From NCBI GenBank assembly GCA_902793995.1, contig CADBFP010000018.1, positions 1 to 40,127 of the forward strand: a DNA stretch of 40,127 nt. The letters run 5' to 3'. The DNA is from an uncultured Lachnospiraceae bacterium. Lineage in GTDB: Bacteria; Bacillota; Clostridia; Lachnospirales; Lachnospiraceae. Shown here in pieces: positions 14,581-22,898 of this stretch. The notes under the pieces were generated by a model that worked only from the letters and a program-made list of their open reading frames with translations, was not told the origin of the DNA and searched no databases. Each line of letters begins with the position of its first letter. Position 1 is the stretch's first letter. The translations under genes were made by a program, and so were the position numbers.

Positions 14581-15420
14581 CTAACGGGGTCCGCCTTCAA
14601 AGCCGATGATCAAACCGTGGCGCTCCGCATAATAACTGCAGAGAGCGGTATTGGCTTCTATAAAGATATGGCTGCCGGGGAAACGGCTGAGGATGGCCTC
14701 CTTCAGACGCCCTGCCAGATCCGCATCCAGGGTATGGGAAATATAGCATTTGCCGCCCTGATAACCCTTTTCCACCAGTTCTCCCACCACGCTGCGGATG
14801 CCGCCTTTTTCGCCCCGCACCTTAGCCACAGACTCAATGGTTCCTTCGTCGCTGGCCCGGCCCAAAAGCCGGATGCCCAGCACCCCGAACAGGGTCGCGG
14901 TCAGGTGGGATACCCGGCCGTTCTTTGCCAGATTGTGAATGGAGGCCAGGGAGAAGCACAAATGCATCCGCTGCCGGTACTCCGCCAGCTTTTCCTTTAT
15001 ACTGTCAAAACTGAGGCCTGCCGCCGCCAGCTCCGCAATTTTTTCCATAATCAGCCGTTCTCCGGGACCGGTCATGCGGCTGTCCACCACCTCCACCTGA
15101 GCGCCGGGGTGGCTTTCTTCATATTCCTGCTTGGCCACCATGGCCGCATTGTAGCTGCCGGAAAGGCGGCTGGAAATGGTCACGGCAAAAATCTCATCAT
15201 GCCCTTCGAAAGCATCCAGCCACTCTGCGGTGTTGGGACAGGAAGAACTGCTGGCGGCGGATCGCTCCATTTTATTTACCATATCTTCCAGATCGACCCC
15301 CTGGACATCCTCAAAGGTCTGTCCGTCAATCAGGATTTTCAGGGGCGTGCAGGCGTAGTCCATGCCGCCGTCAAACTCAAACACATTGGAGGCGGAATCT
15401 GCCACAATTATCCGTTTCAT
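14581..15420 (-). CDS. degV: DegV family fatty-acid-binding protein
   Basis: The 279 residues have the family's typical length and motifs: ADSASNVFEF at the N-terminus, SSSCPNTAEWLDAF (S-x-P-[ST] ligand loop), TISSRLSGSYNAA, DSRMTGPGERLI and NLAKNGRVS. DegV/FakB proteins bind a long-chain fatty acid and present it to the FakA kinase for phosphorylation; no fakA is seen here. The ATG follows GAGGTGATCTC. It is upstream of corA in the same operon. Confidence 0.9.
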   Translation of the reverse strand: MKRIIVADSASNVFEFDGGMDYACTPLKILIDGQTFEDVQGVDLEDMVNKMERSAASSSSCPNTAEWLDAFEGHDEIFAVTISSRLSGSYNAAMVAKQEYEESHPGAQVEVVDSRMTGPGERLIMEKIAELAAAGLSFDSIKEKLAEYRQRMHLCFSLASIHNLAKNGRVSHLTATLFGVLGIRLLGRASDEGTIESVAKVRGEKGGIRSVVGELVEKGYQGGKCYISHTLDADLAGRLKEAILSRFPGSHIFIEANTALCSYYAERHGLIIGFEGGPR

Positions 15421-15510
15421 GAGATCACCTCTTTTCCCGAGCTTCTACCTCATACTCATATTGCCACTTTTTCCTGCTTTTTGCAAGCGTATTTGCAGAG
15501 AATGTCTGTT

Positions 15511-16746
15511 TCAGATCACATAATTCCCCCGACGGAAAACAGGCACCCGGCTGCCGTCCGGCAAGATGCCGTCCACATCCAGATCCTCCGTGCCGAACAT
15601 GAAATCACAGTGGGTCAGGGAATCATTGGCGCCGTGAGCCGCCAGTTCCTCTTCGCTCATTTCCGTGCCCCCCTGGATGTTTTCCGGATAGCAGCGCCCC
15701 AGAGCCAGGTGACAGGCGGCATTTTCGTCATAAAGCGTATTGAAGAAGAGAATGCCGGAGCGGGAAACGGGGGAATCATAAGGCACCAGGGCCACTTCGC
15801 CCAGATAGGAAGATCCTTCGTCGAATTCCACCAATTTCTTTAAGCTTTCCGCTTCCTTTTCGGCGCCGAAATCCACCACTTTGCCCTTTTCAAAACGGAG
15901 CCAGAAGTTTTCAATAATCTTGCCCTGATAACTTAAGGGCTTGGAGGCGTATACAATGCCCTCTGTGGCGGTCTTTTCCGGCATGGAGAAGCATTCCTCC
16001 GTGGGGATGTTAGGGTCGAAGTAAACCCCGCCGGGGGTAAAGCAGCCGCCCCCCACCCAGATATGGTTTTTCACCAGGCCCACGGTCAGATCCGTCCCCA
16101 GGCCGCTGGAAAAATGCAGGGCTTTGAACTGGTATGCCGTCAATTTTTCTCCGTAACCCATCAGCCGGCTGTCGTGTGCATTCCAGGCTTCGATGGGGTC
16201 ACCCTCCTCCGTCACCCGGGAAACAGAGAAAATTGCCTCTTCCAATCTGTCATAAGCCGCCTGAGCTTCCATTTCCGGGAAAATTTTCTTCGCCCATTCC
16301 ATGGAAGGGATTCCCAGCACGCACCACTGGCCTTCGTTATTCATGGTATAGCTTTGGAGAGGCTTAAACTTTTTGGCCCCGGCCACCTGCACCGCATGAA
16401 TCTTCTCCCCGTCCAGACCGTCGAAGGCGCCGGGGGCGTCGGAGCGGATGGTAAGGAAGCAGGCCTTTTGGTCTATGGCATCCTTCCGCTTGTCATAGCT
16501 CCATTGAGGAATGCTCTGCAGCGTTTCCATGCTTTGGTATTCATAATCCATGCGGGTCAATTCCACATCGCTCCAGTTTATGCGGACAAAACGAGCGCCG
16601 GCTTCATAAGCCTCCTTGGCCACCATCCGTACAAAAGCGATATCCCGCACATTGGCGCTAACCACCAGGGGCTGGTCCGGCTGAACATTGACCCCCTTGC
16701 GCACCGCCAGTTTTGCCAGTTTTTCATACATTTCCTTCGTTGCCAT
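15511..16746 (-). CDS. Aminopeptidase, M29 family (AmpS/PepS type)
   Basis: The start is ATG 16746, preceded by AAAGGAGAAG; the longer frame upstream runs through the repeat and tmRNA region and is not real. The 411-residue product has the M29 metal-ligand segments in order: HFSSGLGTDLTVGL, PTEECFSMPEK, EVALVPYDSPVSRSG with NTLYDENAACHLALG, and HCDFMFGTEDLDVDG. It is a cytoplasmic two-metal aminopeptidase for peptide turnover. The leader contains the hairpin that terminates the tmRNA transcript. Confidence 0.92.
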   Translation of the reverse strand: MATKEMYEKLAKLAVRKGVNVQPDQPLVVSANVRDIAFVRMVAKEAYEAGARFVRINWSDVELTRMDYEYQSMETLQSIPQWSYDKRKDAIDQKACFLTIRSDAPGAFDGLDGEKIHAVQVAGAKKFKPLQSYTMNNEGQWCVLGIPSMEWAKKIFPEMEAQAAYDRLEEAIFSVSRVTEEGDPIEAWNAHDSRLMGYGEKLTAYQFKALHFSSGLGTDLTVGLVKNHIWVGGGCFTPGGVYFDPNIPTEECFSMPEKTATEGIVYASKPLSYQGKIIENFWLRFEKGKVVDFGAEKEAESLKKLVEFDEGSSYLGEVALVPYDSPVSRSGILFFNTLYDENAACHLALGRCYPENIQGGTEMSEEELAAHGANDSLTHCDFMFGTEDLDVDGILPDGSRVPVFRRGNYVI

Positions 16747-16761
16747 CTTCTTCTCCTTTTG

Positions 16762-16800
16762 AAAAAATGCACCCAGGGGCCTGTCCCCACGGTGCATTTT
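16762..16800 (-). terminator. GTGCACC-type hairpin, probable terminator of the tmRNA transcript
   Basis: AAAATGCACC (16764-16773) pairs with GGTGCATTTT (16791-16800), with an inner GGGG/CCCC stem; on the minus strand it is followed by T6. A hairpin of the same design is at 21551-21584, so it is also a dispersed repeat. Confidence 0.65.
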
Positions 16801-16813
16801 CATCTCCGATTCA

Positions 16814-16905
16814 AGTGGAGCTGAGGGGAGTCGCGACGCTGTTCGAAGAACAGCTAGTCCCTTTAGGGGAACCCCGAAGGGGTGAGACTCCCCGCGACAA
16901 CAAAT
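16814..16905. repeat. Structured repeat carrying a copy of the tmRNA 3' end
   Basis: The first 20 bases (16814-16833) equal 16927-16946, the 3' end of the tmRNA gene. The element then has GCTGTTC/GAACAGC and CCCC/GGGG hairpins (loop GAA in both) enclosed by an outer GGGGAGTC/GACTCCCC pair. This gives a three-stem, cloverleaf-like fold. It may be an attachment-site duplication left by an element that integrated in the tmRNA gene. Confidence 0.6.
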
Positions 16906-16928
16906 GACCCCTCCAGAAGCAAAAATAG

Positions 16929-17271
16929 TGGAGCTGAGGGGAGTCGAACCCCTGTCCGAAAGCCCATTCACACCAGGCCCTACCATCATAGTCTGCGATT
17001 TGTCATTCCCTCCGGCCGGCGCCCGCAGACGGGCTCAGGCCTTTAGTAGCTTCATCATACTAACCATCCCGCAAAGCTTAAGGACAGCAGTGCCCCGCCC
17101 TTCATGATGCCGGGATCCGAGGTGGCAGGCACCCCCGGGCCGACAAGCCGCTTAAGCGGCTAACGCGTAATCTTCGTTAGCGTTTATATTTAGGTTCCGT
17201 TTTTTTACGCAGCCACGGTCTGCGGATGGCTCCCAGAGCTTCAAAACCCCCGTCGAAACCGGTACAACCCC
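16929..17271 (-). ncRNA. ssrA: tmRNA
   Basis: The mature 5' end GGGGTTG (17271-17265) pairs with CAGCTCC next to the 3' end, with discriminator A at 16929; CCA is not encoded. The TTCGACTCCCC arm is the T-loop of the tRNA-like domain. The reading frame about 95 nt from the 5' end codes for A-N-E-D-Y-A-L-A-A followed by TAA, the proteolysis tag. The remaining part holds the pseudoknots. It rescues stalled ribosomes together with SmpB, which is not in the window. Confidence 0.97.
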
Positions 17272-17302
17272 GGAGTAACAGGTCTAAACCCTGTAGCACT
17301 GC

Positions 17303-17331
17303 AGTATAGCAAAGAAATCACTAAAAGTAAA
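17303..17331 (-). promoter_or_regulatory. Promoter of ssrA
   Basis: On the minus strand TTTACT (17331-17326), 17-bp spacer, TATACT (17308-17303). About 30 nt of precursor leader follow before the mature end, containing an ACAGG/CCTGT hairpin that could guide 5' processing. Confidence 0.85.
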
Positions 17332-17342
17332 GTATTTATCTA

Positions 17343-18089
17343 TTATCCTTTCTTTTTATGCCTCTTCAGGTCCCGGAACCAGACCCAGGACAGTTTCATG
17401 TTCAGCCGCATCAGCAGCCAGGATACGCCGTATCCCACGCACAGAATGCCTGCCAGGCAAGCCAGTTTGAAAGGCAGGGATGTTTTTTCGAAGTCAAGAA
17501 ATGAGTAAGGCGCCTTTGAACTGGGAATGGTTCCGGTGGCGAAACAATAGGTCATGATGACCGCATAGAGGGCAATGAAGATCATGCCTCTTAAGGGTTC
17601 CGCCGCCTTCGGTTTTCCCCGGGGCGGATCGTTTAAAAGAAAGCTGACGACGGTGGTAAAGGGGACGAGCAAATGCATAACGGCCCCCGGAAATGAGCTG
17701 ATATCCGGCCTGTCCGGCACCCAGGGCGTCAGACCGAACATCACCACCGCAAATATCACAAACTCGGTGGTGGCGGAGGAAAGCCTGAGAAAATACACCC
17801 ATTTGGTAGTGACCTCGGTTTCCCGGGAGGCTTCCCTCATGCATACAGCCGCAAAAATATAAGACACAATCGTCGTGAAGACGGTGCCCCAGTAAGTCAT
17901 ATAGCGCAGCCTGTCAAAGAGGTCGTGACCCAGGACGAAATGGGAGTATATCACGGCAGCCGTTCCCCAAAGGGCAATAAAAAGGCACAAAAGCGCATTG
18001 ACCTTCTTCTTCAGGATGTAGCGCTTCCGGAACCGCTGGCTGAACGCCTCAAAATCCTGCGCCGATATCTTCGGCCTCTGCTTCGCCAT
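17343..18089 (-). CDS. Six-helix membrane protein, Pr6Pr/AIG1-like
   Basis: The ATG at 18089 follows AAAGGAGAGG; the upstream extension runs through a repeat and is dropped. The 248 residues carry about six hydrophobic helices after a charged N-terminus, and end in a Lys/Arg-rich tail. YMTYWGTVFTTIVSYIFAA, AVMHLLVPFTTVVSFLL and PYSFLD resemble the conserved spots of the Pr6Pr (FAR-17a/AIG1-like) membrane family, but the match is only from pattern. Function is unknown. It lies downstream of ridA, with a GGGACGG repeat between. Confidence 0.65.
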   Translation of the reverse strand: MAKQRPKISAQDFEAFSQRFRKRYILKKKVNALLCLFIALWGTAAVIYSHFVLGHDLFDRLRYMTYWGTVFTTIVSYIFAAVCMREASRETEVTTKWVYFLRLSSATTEFVIFAVVMFGLTPWVPDRPDISSFPGAVMHLLVPFTTVVSFLLNDPPRGKPKAAEPLRGMIFIALYAVIMTYCFATGTIPSSKAPYSFLDFEKTSLPFKLACLAGILCVGYGVSWLLMRLNMKLSWVWFRDLKRHKKKG

Positions 18090-18101
18090 TTCCTCTCCTT
18101 T

Positions 18102-18141
18102 GGGACAGGGGGACGGTTCTTTCCGTCCCAAAACCCGTCCC
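18102..18141. repeat. GGGACGG inverted repeat, copy 1
   Basis: The core GGGACGG TTCTTT CCGTCCC (18110-18129) is a 20-bp unit that also occurs, exactly inverted, at 37836-37855 and with one T fewer in the palindrome at 34355-34455. GGGACAGG precedes it here, as in the 34-kb copy. Confidence 0.8.
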
Positions 18142-18155
18142 TGACATACTGTCCT

Positions 18156-18533
18156 TTACACTTCCGCCACGCACTCAATCTCCACCAGGGCGTCCTTGGG
18201 GAGCCGGCCCACCTGCACCGCCGCCCGGGCGGGGAAGGGCTCTTTGAAATACTGGGCATAGACCCCGTTCATGGCGGCGAAGTCGTTCATATCCTGCAGA
18301 AACACCGTGGTTTTCACCACCTTGTCCAGGCCGGAACCCGCTTCTTCCAGGATGGCTTTTAGATTTTTCAGGCTCTGATGGGTCTGGGTTTCAATGTCCG
18401 GGCCGGCAAACTCGCCGGTGGCGGGATCCACCGGAATCTGGCCGGATACGAAGACCAGGCTGCCTACTTTAACGGCCTGGGAATAGGGACCGATGGCCGC
18501 CGGGGCCAGCTGGGTGTGGATGGGTGATTTCAT
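18156..18533 (-). CDS. ridA: RidA family enamine/imine deaminase
   Basis: The 125-residue protein has the whole Rid fold: [49 protein letters not shown] and [25 protein letters not shown], including the conserved Arg in PARAAV and the Glu near the end. It hydrolyses reactive 2-aminoacrylate formed by PLP enzymes, which fits a strain that also degrades cysteine. AAGGAGG precedes the ATG. It starts 12 nt after the C69 peptidase stop. Confidence 0.95.
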   Translation of the reverse strand: MKSPIHTQLAPAAIGPYSQAVKVGSLVFVSGQIPVDPATGEFAGPDIETQTHQSLKNLKAILEEAGSGLDKVVKTTVFLQDMNDFAAMNGVYAQYFKEPFPARAAVQVGRLPKDALVEIECVAEV

Positions 18534-18545
18534 GGCTTGTCCTCC

Positions 18546-20009
18546 TTAATTATCCGCCCGATTATATCCGTTTTTCATCTTTTCGCTGGCCGCATGCAGC
18601 ACCTTATTCAGCACTGCCGTGGTTTCTTTCTTTGCCAATGCCGCCAGCTTCTCATTGGCCTCTTCCGCCAGGCTGAAGTCCTTGGATTTCGCCATCTTTT
18701 CATCATATTCCGCCAGAATCCGCCGGCTCTTCGCCGCCAGGCTCCGGTGATAGCGCTCAATCAATTGGATACAGCTGCCGAAGTGCGGATCCGCCAGGGC
18801 CTCCAGGGTCCGGCTGGCCCAGTAGAAATTCTCTGTGGACACATCCAGGCTTACCTTGCTGAGGTAGGCCGGCATTTTCGGCACATTGGTATATACCGGC
18901 AGAAATGCCCCGAAGGTGGTGGAGCCGAAGCAAACCCATTCCACCCCCCGAGGGGCTTTGGGGCCGTAAGGCCGGATCTGGCAGATGGCCGTGACCCCGG
19001 TGCGGTTGATGCCGATGGAGCGGTAAATCCCCCGCCTCCCCGTATCCTGGGCGGAATAGGGATCGTAAGGAGTGCCCTGATAATGACCGGATAAGAGATA
19101 ACTCACATCCTCCACCGCCAGCTTCCGCTCCGGAATAAAACTCCAGGGAATGTTGTCGCTTTCCGGGGTAAAATCCGCATTGTCTCCGGTCCAGCGATAA
19201 GTGGTGGGAGCCAGATATCGTCCCATAAACCAGGCCCGGGGAGTGTTATACACATGGTCCGAATCATAATGGGAGCCGAAAATATTCCGGGGATTAAAGA
19301 CTCCGCCCTGGTTGGTATCCAGGTGGTTCTTTTCAATGAATTCCTTCAGATCCTTAGAGCAAAGATGGTTCTTCCCCGCCCCCAGGGCGTCCTTTAAGTC
19401 AAAGCTGTCCTGGCCGAACTGGTTGGGCATCACCACCACCATCTCATCCGGCACCCGCCGGGCCATCCAATGATGACCGCCGATGGTCTCCATCCACCAG
19501 ATCTCCTTTTCGTCATTGAAGGCAATGCCGTTGGATTCATAGGTGCCGTATTGCTCCAAAAGGGCTCCCAACCGCAGCACCCCTTCCCGGGCGCTCTTGA
19601 TATAGGGCAGCACCAGCACCACAATATCCTCTTCCCCTATGCCGCCGGGAATGTCCTTTTCCCCCCGCTTTTTGGCCTTTTGATACACCACCAGGGGATC
19701 CGCCGCCAGCACCCGGGGGTTGGTAGTGATGGTTTCCGTGGCGGTGATGCCTACATTGGCCTCGTTGATGCCGGTGGCCGCCCAGATGCCGTCCTTTAAG
19801 TCCACACTGGGGCAGGCGGTGTAGCGCAGGGGCTTCTCCGGCAGAGGGATTTCCACATGGGAGATCACGCTTTTGTACTTTTTGGGCTGATCCTTCGGCT
19901 CCACCACCACCAGTTTCTTTACATCAAAGTGCCCGTCATCCGTCCGGGCAATGAGGGTGGAACCGTCGTTGGAGGCCTTGCGGCCCACTAATAAAGTTGT
20001 ACAGGACAT
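18546..20009 (-). CDS. Dipeptidase, peptidase family C69
   Basis: The start at ATG 20009 (TAGGAG with 7-nt spacing) puts Cys at position 2, the catalytic N-terminal nucleophile of C69 enzymes (MSCTTLLVGRKASNDGSTL). The longer upstream frame would bury this Cys. The 487-residue length and NANVGITATETITTNP, EDIVVLVLPYIKSAREGVLRLGALLEQYGTYE (split over the middle) and EIWWMETIGGHHWMARRVPDE are as in PepD-type dipeptidases. There is no signal peptide, so it is cytoplasmic and releases amino acids from dipeptides. It is in an operon with ridA. Confidence 0.93.
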   Translation of the reverse strand: MSCTTLLVGRKASNDGSTLIARTDDGHFDVKKLVVVEPKDQPKKYKSVISHVEIPLPEKPLRYTACPSVDLKDGIWAATGINEANVGITATETITTNPRVLAADPLVVYQKAKKRGEKDIPGGIGEEDIVVLVLPYIKSAREGVLRLGALLEQYGTYESNGIAFNDEKEIWWMETIGGHHWMARRVPDEMVVVMPNQFGQDSFDLKDALGAGKNHLCSKDLKEFIEKNHLDTNQGGVFNPRNIFGSHYDSDHVYNTPRAWFMGRYLAPTTYRWTGDNADFTPESDNIPWSFIPERKLAVEDVSYLLSGHYQGTPYDPYSAQDTGRRGIYRSIGINRTGVTAICQIRPYGPKAPRGVEWVCFGSTTFGAFLPVYTNVPKMPAYLSKVSLDVSTENFYWASRTLEALADPHFGSCIQLIERYHRSLAAKSRRILAEYDEKMAKSKDFSLAEEANEKLAALAKKETTAVLNKVLHAASEKMKNGYNRADN

Positions 20010-20023
20010 AGTTGGTCTCCTAT

Positions 20024-20968
20024 TTATGGGTTGCATCTTTTACAGGGATCATAACCCTGGTTGATCAATTCCTGTCTGTCTCCATAAAAGTGCCACTTAT
20101 GCTCCTCTTTCATTTGATCTACGGAGCTACAGCCAGGATAATGGAATTTATGCGTGTTTGTATTTGCTATATAATTGGGGGTCTGCCTTGCCGCCGCTGC
20201 TGCCTCCGCCGCCTGTCGGGAAGATTCCGCCGCTGCCGCTTCTGACACCTTCCGGGATTCCTCTTCCCGGCTGGCCTGCTCCGCCGCCTGTCGGGAAGAT
20301 TCCGCCGCTGCAGCTTCCGATGCCTTTCGGGATTCTTCCTCCCGGCTGGCCTGCTCTGCCGCCTGTTGGGAAGCGGCGGCCGCAGCCTCCGATGCTTTTC
20401 GGGATTCCTCCTCCCGGCTTGCCTGTTCTGCCGCCTGTCGGGAAGATTCCGCCGCTGCCGCTTCTGATGCCTTCCGGGATTCCTCTTCCCGGCTGGCCTG
20501 TTCCGCCGCCTGTCGGGAAGATTCCGCCGCTGCCGCTTCTGACACTTTCCGGGATTCCTCTTCCCGGCTGGCCTGCTCCGCCGCCTGTCGGGAAGATTCC
20601 GCCGCTGCAGCTTCTGATGCCTTCCGGGATTCCTCTTCCCGGCTGGCCTGCTCTGCCGCCTGTATGGAAGCAGCTACCGCCGACTCATCAATTGTTGATG
20701 CAGGAATCTCCGCCGTCCCTTTCTCCGTATTTTCGGCTTTCTCTTGTGATTCCGATTTGTTTGTGGTCTCTGGCTGAGCGGTTTTCTGCTCAGCCTTCGC
20801 ACCTATCTGTTCGGTATGCTCTGAACTTTTCGCAGTTGTTGTCTGCACGGAGACTGTCGTAGTTTCCTTTGTGTTTGGCAGCATTGAGTTGCCATTCTTT
20901 CCGCAGGCAACCATACACACTACCAATACAATCATCCATATGGCTGCCAGTTTCCTTTTGCTCTTCAT
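20024..20968 (-). CDS. Repeat-rich lipoprotein with C-terminal Ada-like zinc-binding motif
   Basis: The 314-residue protein starts with a lipoprotein signal (lipobox VAC, Cys22). A Thr/Glu/Lys-rich linker follows (30-100), then six copies of a 25-residue charged, Ala-rich unit (103-251: QAAEQASREEESRKASEAAA and so on), predicted to form a long helix or coiled coil. The C-terminus has FHYPGCSSVDQM and YDPCKRCNP, the Cys-x(n)-C-x-x-C zinc motif shared with the Ada metal-binding and nuclease-tail domains. The tail is therefore held away from the membrane on a rod. Its ligand is unknown. Ribosome site GAGGGG is 9 nt from the ATG. Confidence 0.8.
   Translation of the reverse strand: MKSKRKLAAIWMIVLVVCMVACGKNGNSMLPNTKETTTVSVQTTTAKSSEHTEQIGAKAEQKTAQPETTNKSESQEKAENTEKGTAEIPASTIDESAVAASIQAAEQASREEESRKASEAAAAESSRQAAEQASREEESRKVSEAAAAESSRQAAEQASREEESRKASEAAAAESSRQAAEQASREEESRKASEAAAAASQQAAEQASREEESRKASEAAAAESSRQAAEQASREEESRKVSEAAAAESSRQAAEAAAAARQTPNYIANTNTHKFHYPGCSSVDQMKEEHKWHFYGDRQELINQGYDPCKRCNP
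20216..20662 (-). repeat. Six tandem ~75-bp repeats in the lipoprotein gene
   Basis: Six units of 75 bp (the fourth is 72 bp) encode residues 103-251. Copies differ at few positions (Ala/Val after SRK), so the array is recent or homogenised. Copy number may vary between strains. Confidence 0.9.
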
Positions 20969-20988
20969 CCTACGCGTCCCCTCTTCCT

Positions 20989-21483
20989 TTATTCTCTCAG
21001 CGGAAATCCGTGTTCATCATTAAAGGACCCTGTCACAATCATGATGAGATCCACCAGCCAGCCGATGCCAAAACATCCAAAGGTGAACAGCCACAGCAAT
21101 CCCGTGCCGATTTTCCCCACATAAAAGCGGTGTATGCCGAAAGTGCCCAGCAAAAAGCATAAAATAAAGGCCACCCATTTGTTCCGGGTGCTCACCGGCC
21201 GGTCATAATATGAATTCCGATACGCATACCCCGCCGGTCCTCCTTGCCGGTATCCCTGATACCGGGGGTCCTGGCGGTACTGCGCCTGATCCTCCGCATA
21301 GCCTCGCTGATACGTATCCCCATAGGGATTACTTTGGGGTTCCTGGGCATATTGATAAGGCCCCTGCTGGCTGCGGTTTTGGTTCTGGTTCTGATTCGGC
21401 CGCTCGCCCCCCTGCACCTGATATCCGCAATAAGCGCAGAACTTCCCATCCACCGGCGCCCCGCAAATAGGACATTTTGCCAT
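20989..21483 (-). CDS. Zinc-ribbon TM2-domain membrane protein
   Basis: The start is ATG 21483 behind GAGGAGG. The N-terminus has a zinc ribbon, [21 protein letters not shown] Gln/Tyr/Arg-rich low-complexity linker (30-105) follows. The C-terminal TM2 domain, [29 protein letters not shown] plus [12 protein letters not shown], has two membrane helices with the GxxGxHRFY turn. TM2 proteins are common, with no agreed function. It is 164 residues. Confidence 0.9.
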   Translation of the reverse strand: MAKCPICGAPVDGKFCAYCGYQVQGGERPNQNQNQNRSQQGPYQYAQEPQSNPYGDTYQRGYAEDQAQYRQDPRYQGYRQGGPAGYAYRNSYYDRPVSTRNKWVAFILCFLLGTFGIHRFYVGKIGTGLLWLFTFGCFGIGWLVDLIMIVTGSFNDEHGFPLRE

Positions 21484-21550
21484 ACAAGCCTCCTCTGTTA
21501 TCTTCCCGAAAATCTCTGCCTGTATTATGACACAAGAACCGCATAAAGTA

Positions 21551-21711
21551 AAGTGCACCAGGGGGGCTGGCCCATGGTGCACTTAAGCTTGTCATCCTGA
21601 GGCCTTTAGGCCGAAGGATCCCATGATTCGAAAGTTTGGCTAATTGGACCGGAATCCTTTGCTGCGCCAGTGACGGCCCCGCAGGGGCCAATTCCCTTTA
21701 GGAGGATGACA
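21551..21711. repeat. GTGCACC hairpin followed by a GTCATCCT multi-hairpin element
   Basis: AAGTGCACCA (21551-21560) pairs with TGGTGCACTT (21575-21584). Directly after it, TGTCATCCT (21590-21598) and AGGATGACA (21703-21711) form an outer pair enclosing GGCCT/AGGCC and GGCCCC/GGGGCC hairpins. The GTCATCCTGAG...CGAAGGATC wording belongs to a dispersed intergenic repeat seen in many Clostridia. Confidence 0.7.
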
Positions 21712-21756
21712 CTTTTCTTAACTTAACGACATTGAACCTGTCCCTCTGATGCAATT

Positions 21757-22572
21757 TCAAGGCCACTTGTTTGCAAAGCATTCTATACTCGCAGGTTCCT
21801 CCTTGAGCCAAACCGATGTGGAAAATGGTGTTAATCCATCTGCTTGAATATCATTAACATAAGTATTCTCAATAGCGATAATATCGCCATCGGCATTCTT
21901 CATAATCGCGACTATTACTGCCGTTCCAAGTGAATAATCATTAGGGTTTTTTATTTCCCCGAGCAAATTTCCCGAACGCACAGCAACATTCACAACTTCC
22001 AACGGAAGGAACTCCTTCACCGCACTAATGTCTTTAAGCTTATAATCACTTTTAATTTCCCGAATCTCAAACTCAACACGGCTGGGCATTTCATCAACCG
22101 CAAATGCTTGAGTCCCAAAAACAAAATCCTGCCCCGGATAAACTATACTTATGGTCATATCATCTGTTCCAAGCAGTGCGCCATTGGCATCTCTGGCCGT
22201 TATTCGAAAAGTAGGTAATTCCACCACAGTTTTTTCGTTTGGATTATGCAAAACCACATAATACATAAGCCATTTATCATTTGCCAAATACCATCCAGAA
22301 TCTTTGAGTTCTAGATTCTTAAATATCTCTTTAGCTTCTGTTGTTTTCTCTTCCGTAGTGGTGGGGGCCGCCGTGGTCTTAGGTGCCGCAGTGGTAGCCG
22401 GCTGCGGGGTGGTTTGATCCGGAGCTCCGGCTGTAGTAGTTGTCACAGATGCCTGGCCGGAAGCAGGCGGTGCCGCCGTGGTCTCGCCTTTCTTATTCCC
22501 GGACGAAAAGGCTCCCACTGCACCGGCAATCACAAAAACCGCAAGCAGACCGAGTATCACTTTCTTCTTCAT
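21757..22572 (-). CDS. Membrane-anchored extracellular beta-sandwich protein
   Basis: AAGGAGG precedes ATG 22572. Residues 3-22 are a single hydrophobic anchor/signal; there is no lipobox. A long Thr/Ala/Pro linker (30-85) follows, then two similar beta-rich halves. NDKWLMYYVVLHNPNEKTVVELPTFRITARDANG and GNLLGEIKNPNDYSLGTAVIVAIMKNADG are both of the FxLYD-like form (LxGxxxNxN, then a strand with a central Asp/Gly turn). Such domains are found in cell-surface proteins of Firmicutes. Specific role unknown. Confidence 0.7.
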   Translation of the reverse strand: MKKKVILGLLAVFVIAGAVGAFSSGNKKGETTAAPPASGQASVTTTTAGAPDQTTPQPATTAAPKTTAAPTTTEEKTTEAKEIFKNLELKDSGWYLANDKWLMYYVVLHNPNEKTVVELPTFRITARDANGALLGTDDMTISIVYPGQDFVFGTQAFAVDEMPSRVEFEIREIKSDYKLKDISAVKEFLPLEVVNVAVRSGNLLGEIKNPNDYSLGTAVIVAIMKNADGDIIAIENTYVNDIQADGLTPFSTSVWLKEEPASIECFANKWP

Positions 22573-22642
22573 ACTTGTATCCTCCTTCTTTTACAGAAAA
22601 TCGATAAGCTTTATAAGCATTATAAGGAACGGCCAAAAAAAC

Positions 22643-22665
22643 CGTTCCCCCTGTTTTGGGGTAAT
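22643..22665. repeat. CGTTCCCCC direct repeat, left copy
   Basis: A 23-bp unit beginning CGTTCCCCCTGTTT and ending GGGGTAAT. A copy with one difference lies at 23226-23248 in the same orientation. CCCC/GGGG can form a small hairpin. The two copies bracket the ribbon-helix-helix gene pair. Confidence 0.75.
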
Positions 22666-22673
22666 AAGGGGCA

Positions 22674-22853
22674 TCATGACTCAAAACCGCTGGTTTTTTT
22701 CCCTTGTTCCACTTCCCGGATGCCTTTCCGAATCAGTTTTTCCAGGATTTCCCGCTGAGAAAACTGTGAAAAGCTTTCTTTTTTTGCTTCTTGTAACTGC
22801 TCTTCCAGTTCCGGAGGAAGGGAAATGGTGAAACGCTTCGGTTTTTCTTTCAT
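22674..22853 (-). CDS. Small ribbon-helix-helix regulator (Arc/CopG-like)
   Basis: ATG 22853 follows GGAGG with 5-nt spacing. The 59 residues begin MKEKPKRFTISLPPELEEQL, a short beta strand followed by a first helix, then SQFSQREILEKLIRKGIREVEQG as the second helix, the plan of Arc/CopG repressors. A transcription start next to a 29-bp palindrome fits autoregulation. It is divergent to another protein of the same fold at 23001. Confidence 0.75.
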   Translation of the reverse strand: MKEKPKRFTISLPPELEEQLQEAKKESFSQFSQREILEKLIRKGIREVEQGKKTSGFES

Positions 22854-22867
22854 ACGGTCCTCCCCGA

Positions 22868-22896
22868 CTTTGGTTCAGTGAACCACTGAACCAAAG
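22868..22896. promoter_or_regulatory. Perfect palindromic operator
   Basis: CTTTGGTTCAGTG (22868-22880) AAC CACTGAACCAAAG (22884-22896): a perfect 13-3-13 inverted repeat covering the expected transcription start of the minus-strand gene. TGGTTCACTG recurs at 22963-22972, inside the promoter spacer of the plus-strand gene. Confidence 0.85.
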
Positions 22897-22898
22897 CA

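Noticed and set aside
20158-20862. Proline-rich plus-strand frame opposite the repeat lipoprotein
   Set aside because: It is the antisense of the 75-bp repeats; no start signal. The minus-strand product has a signal peptide and a zinc motif.
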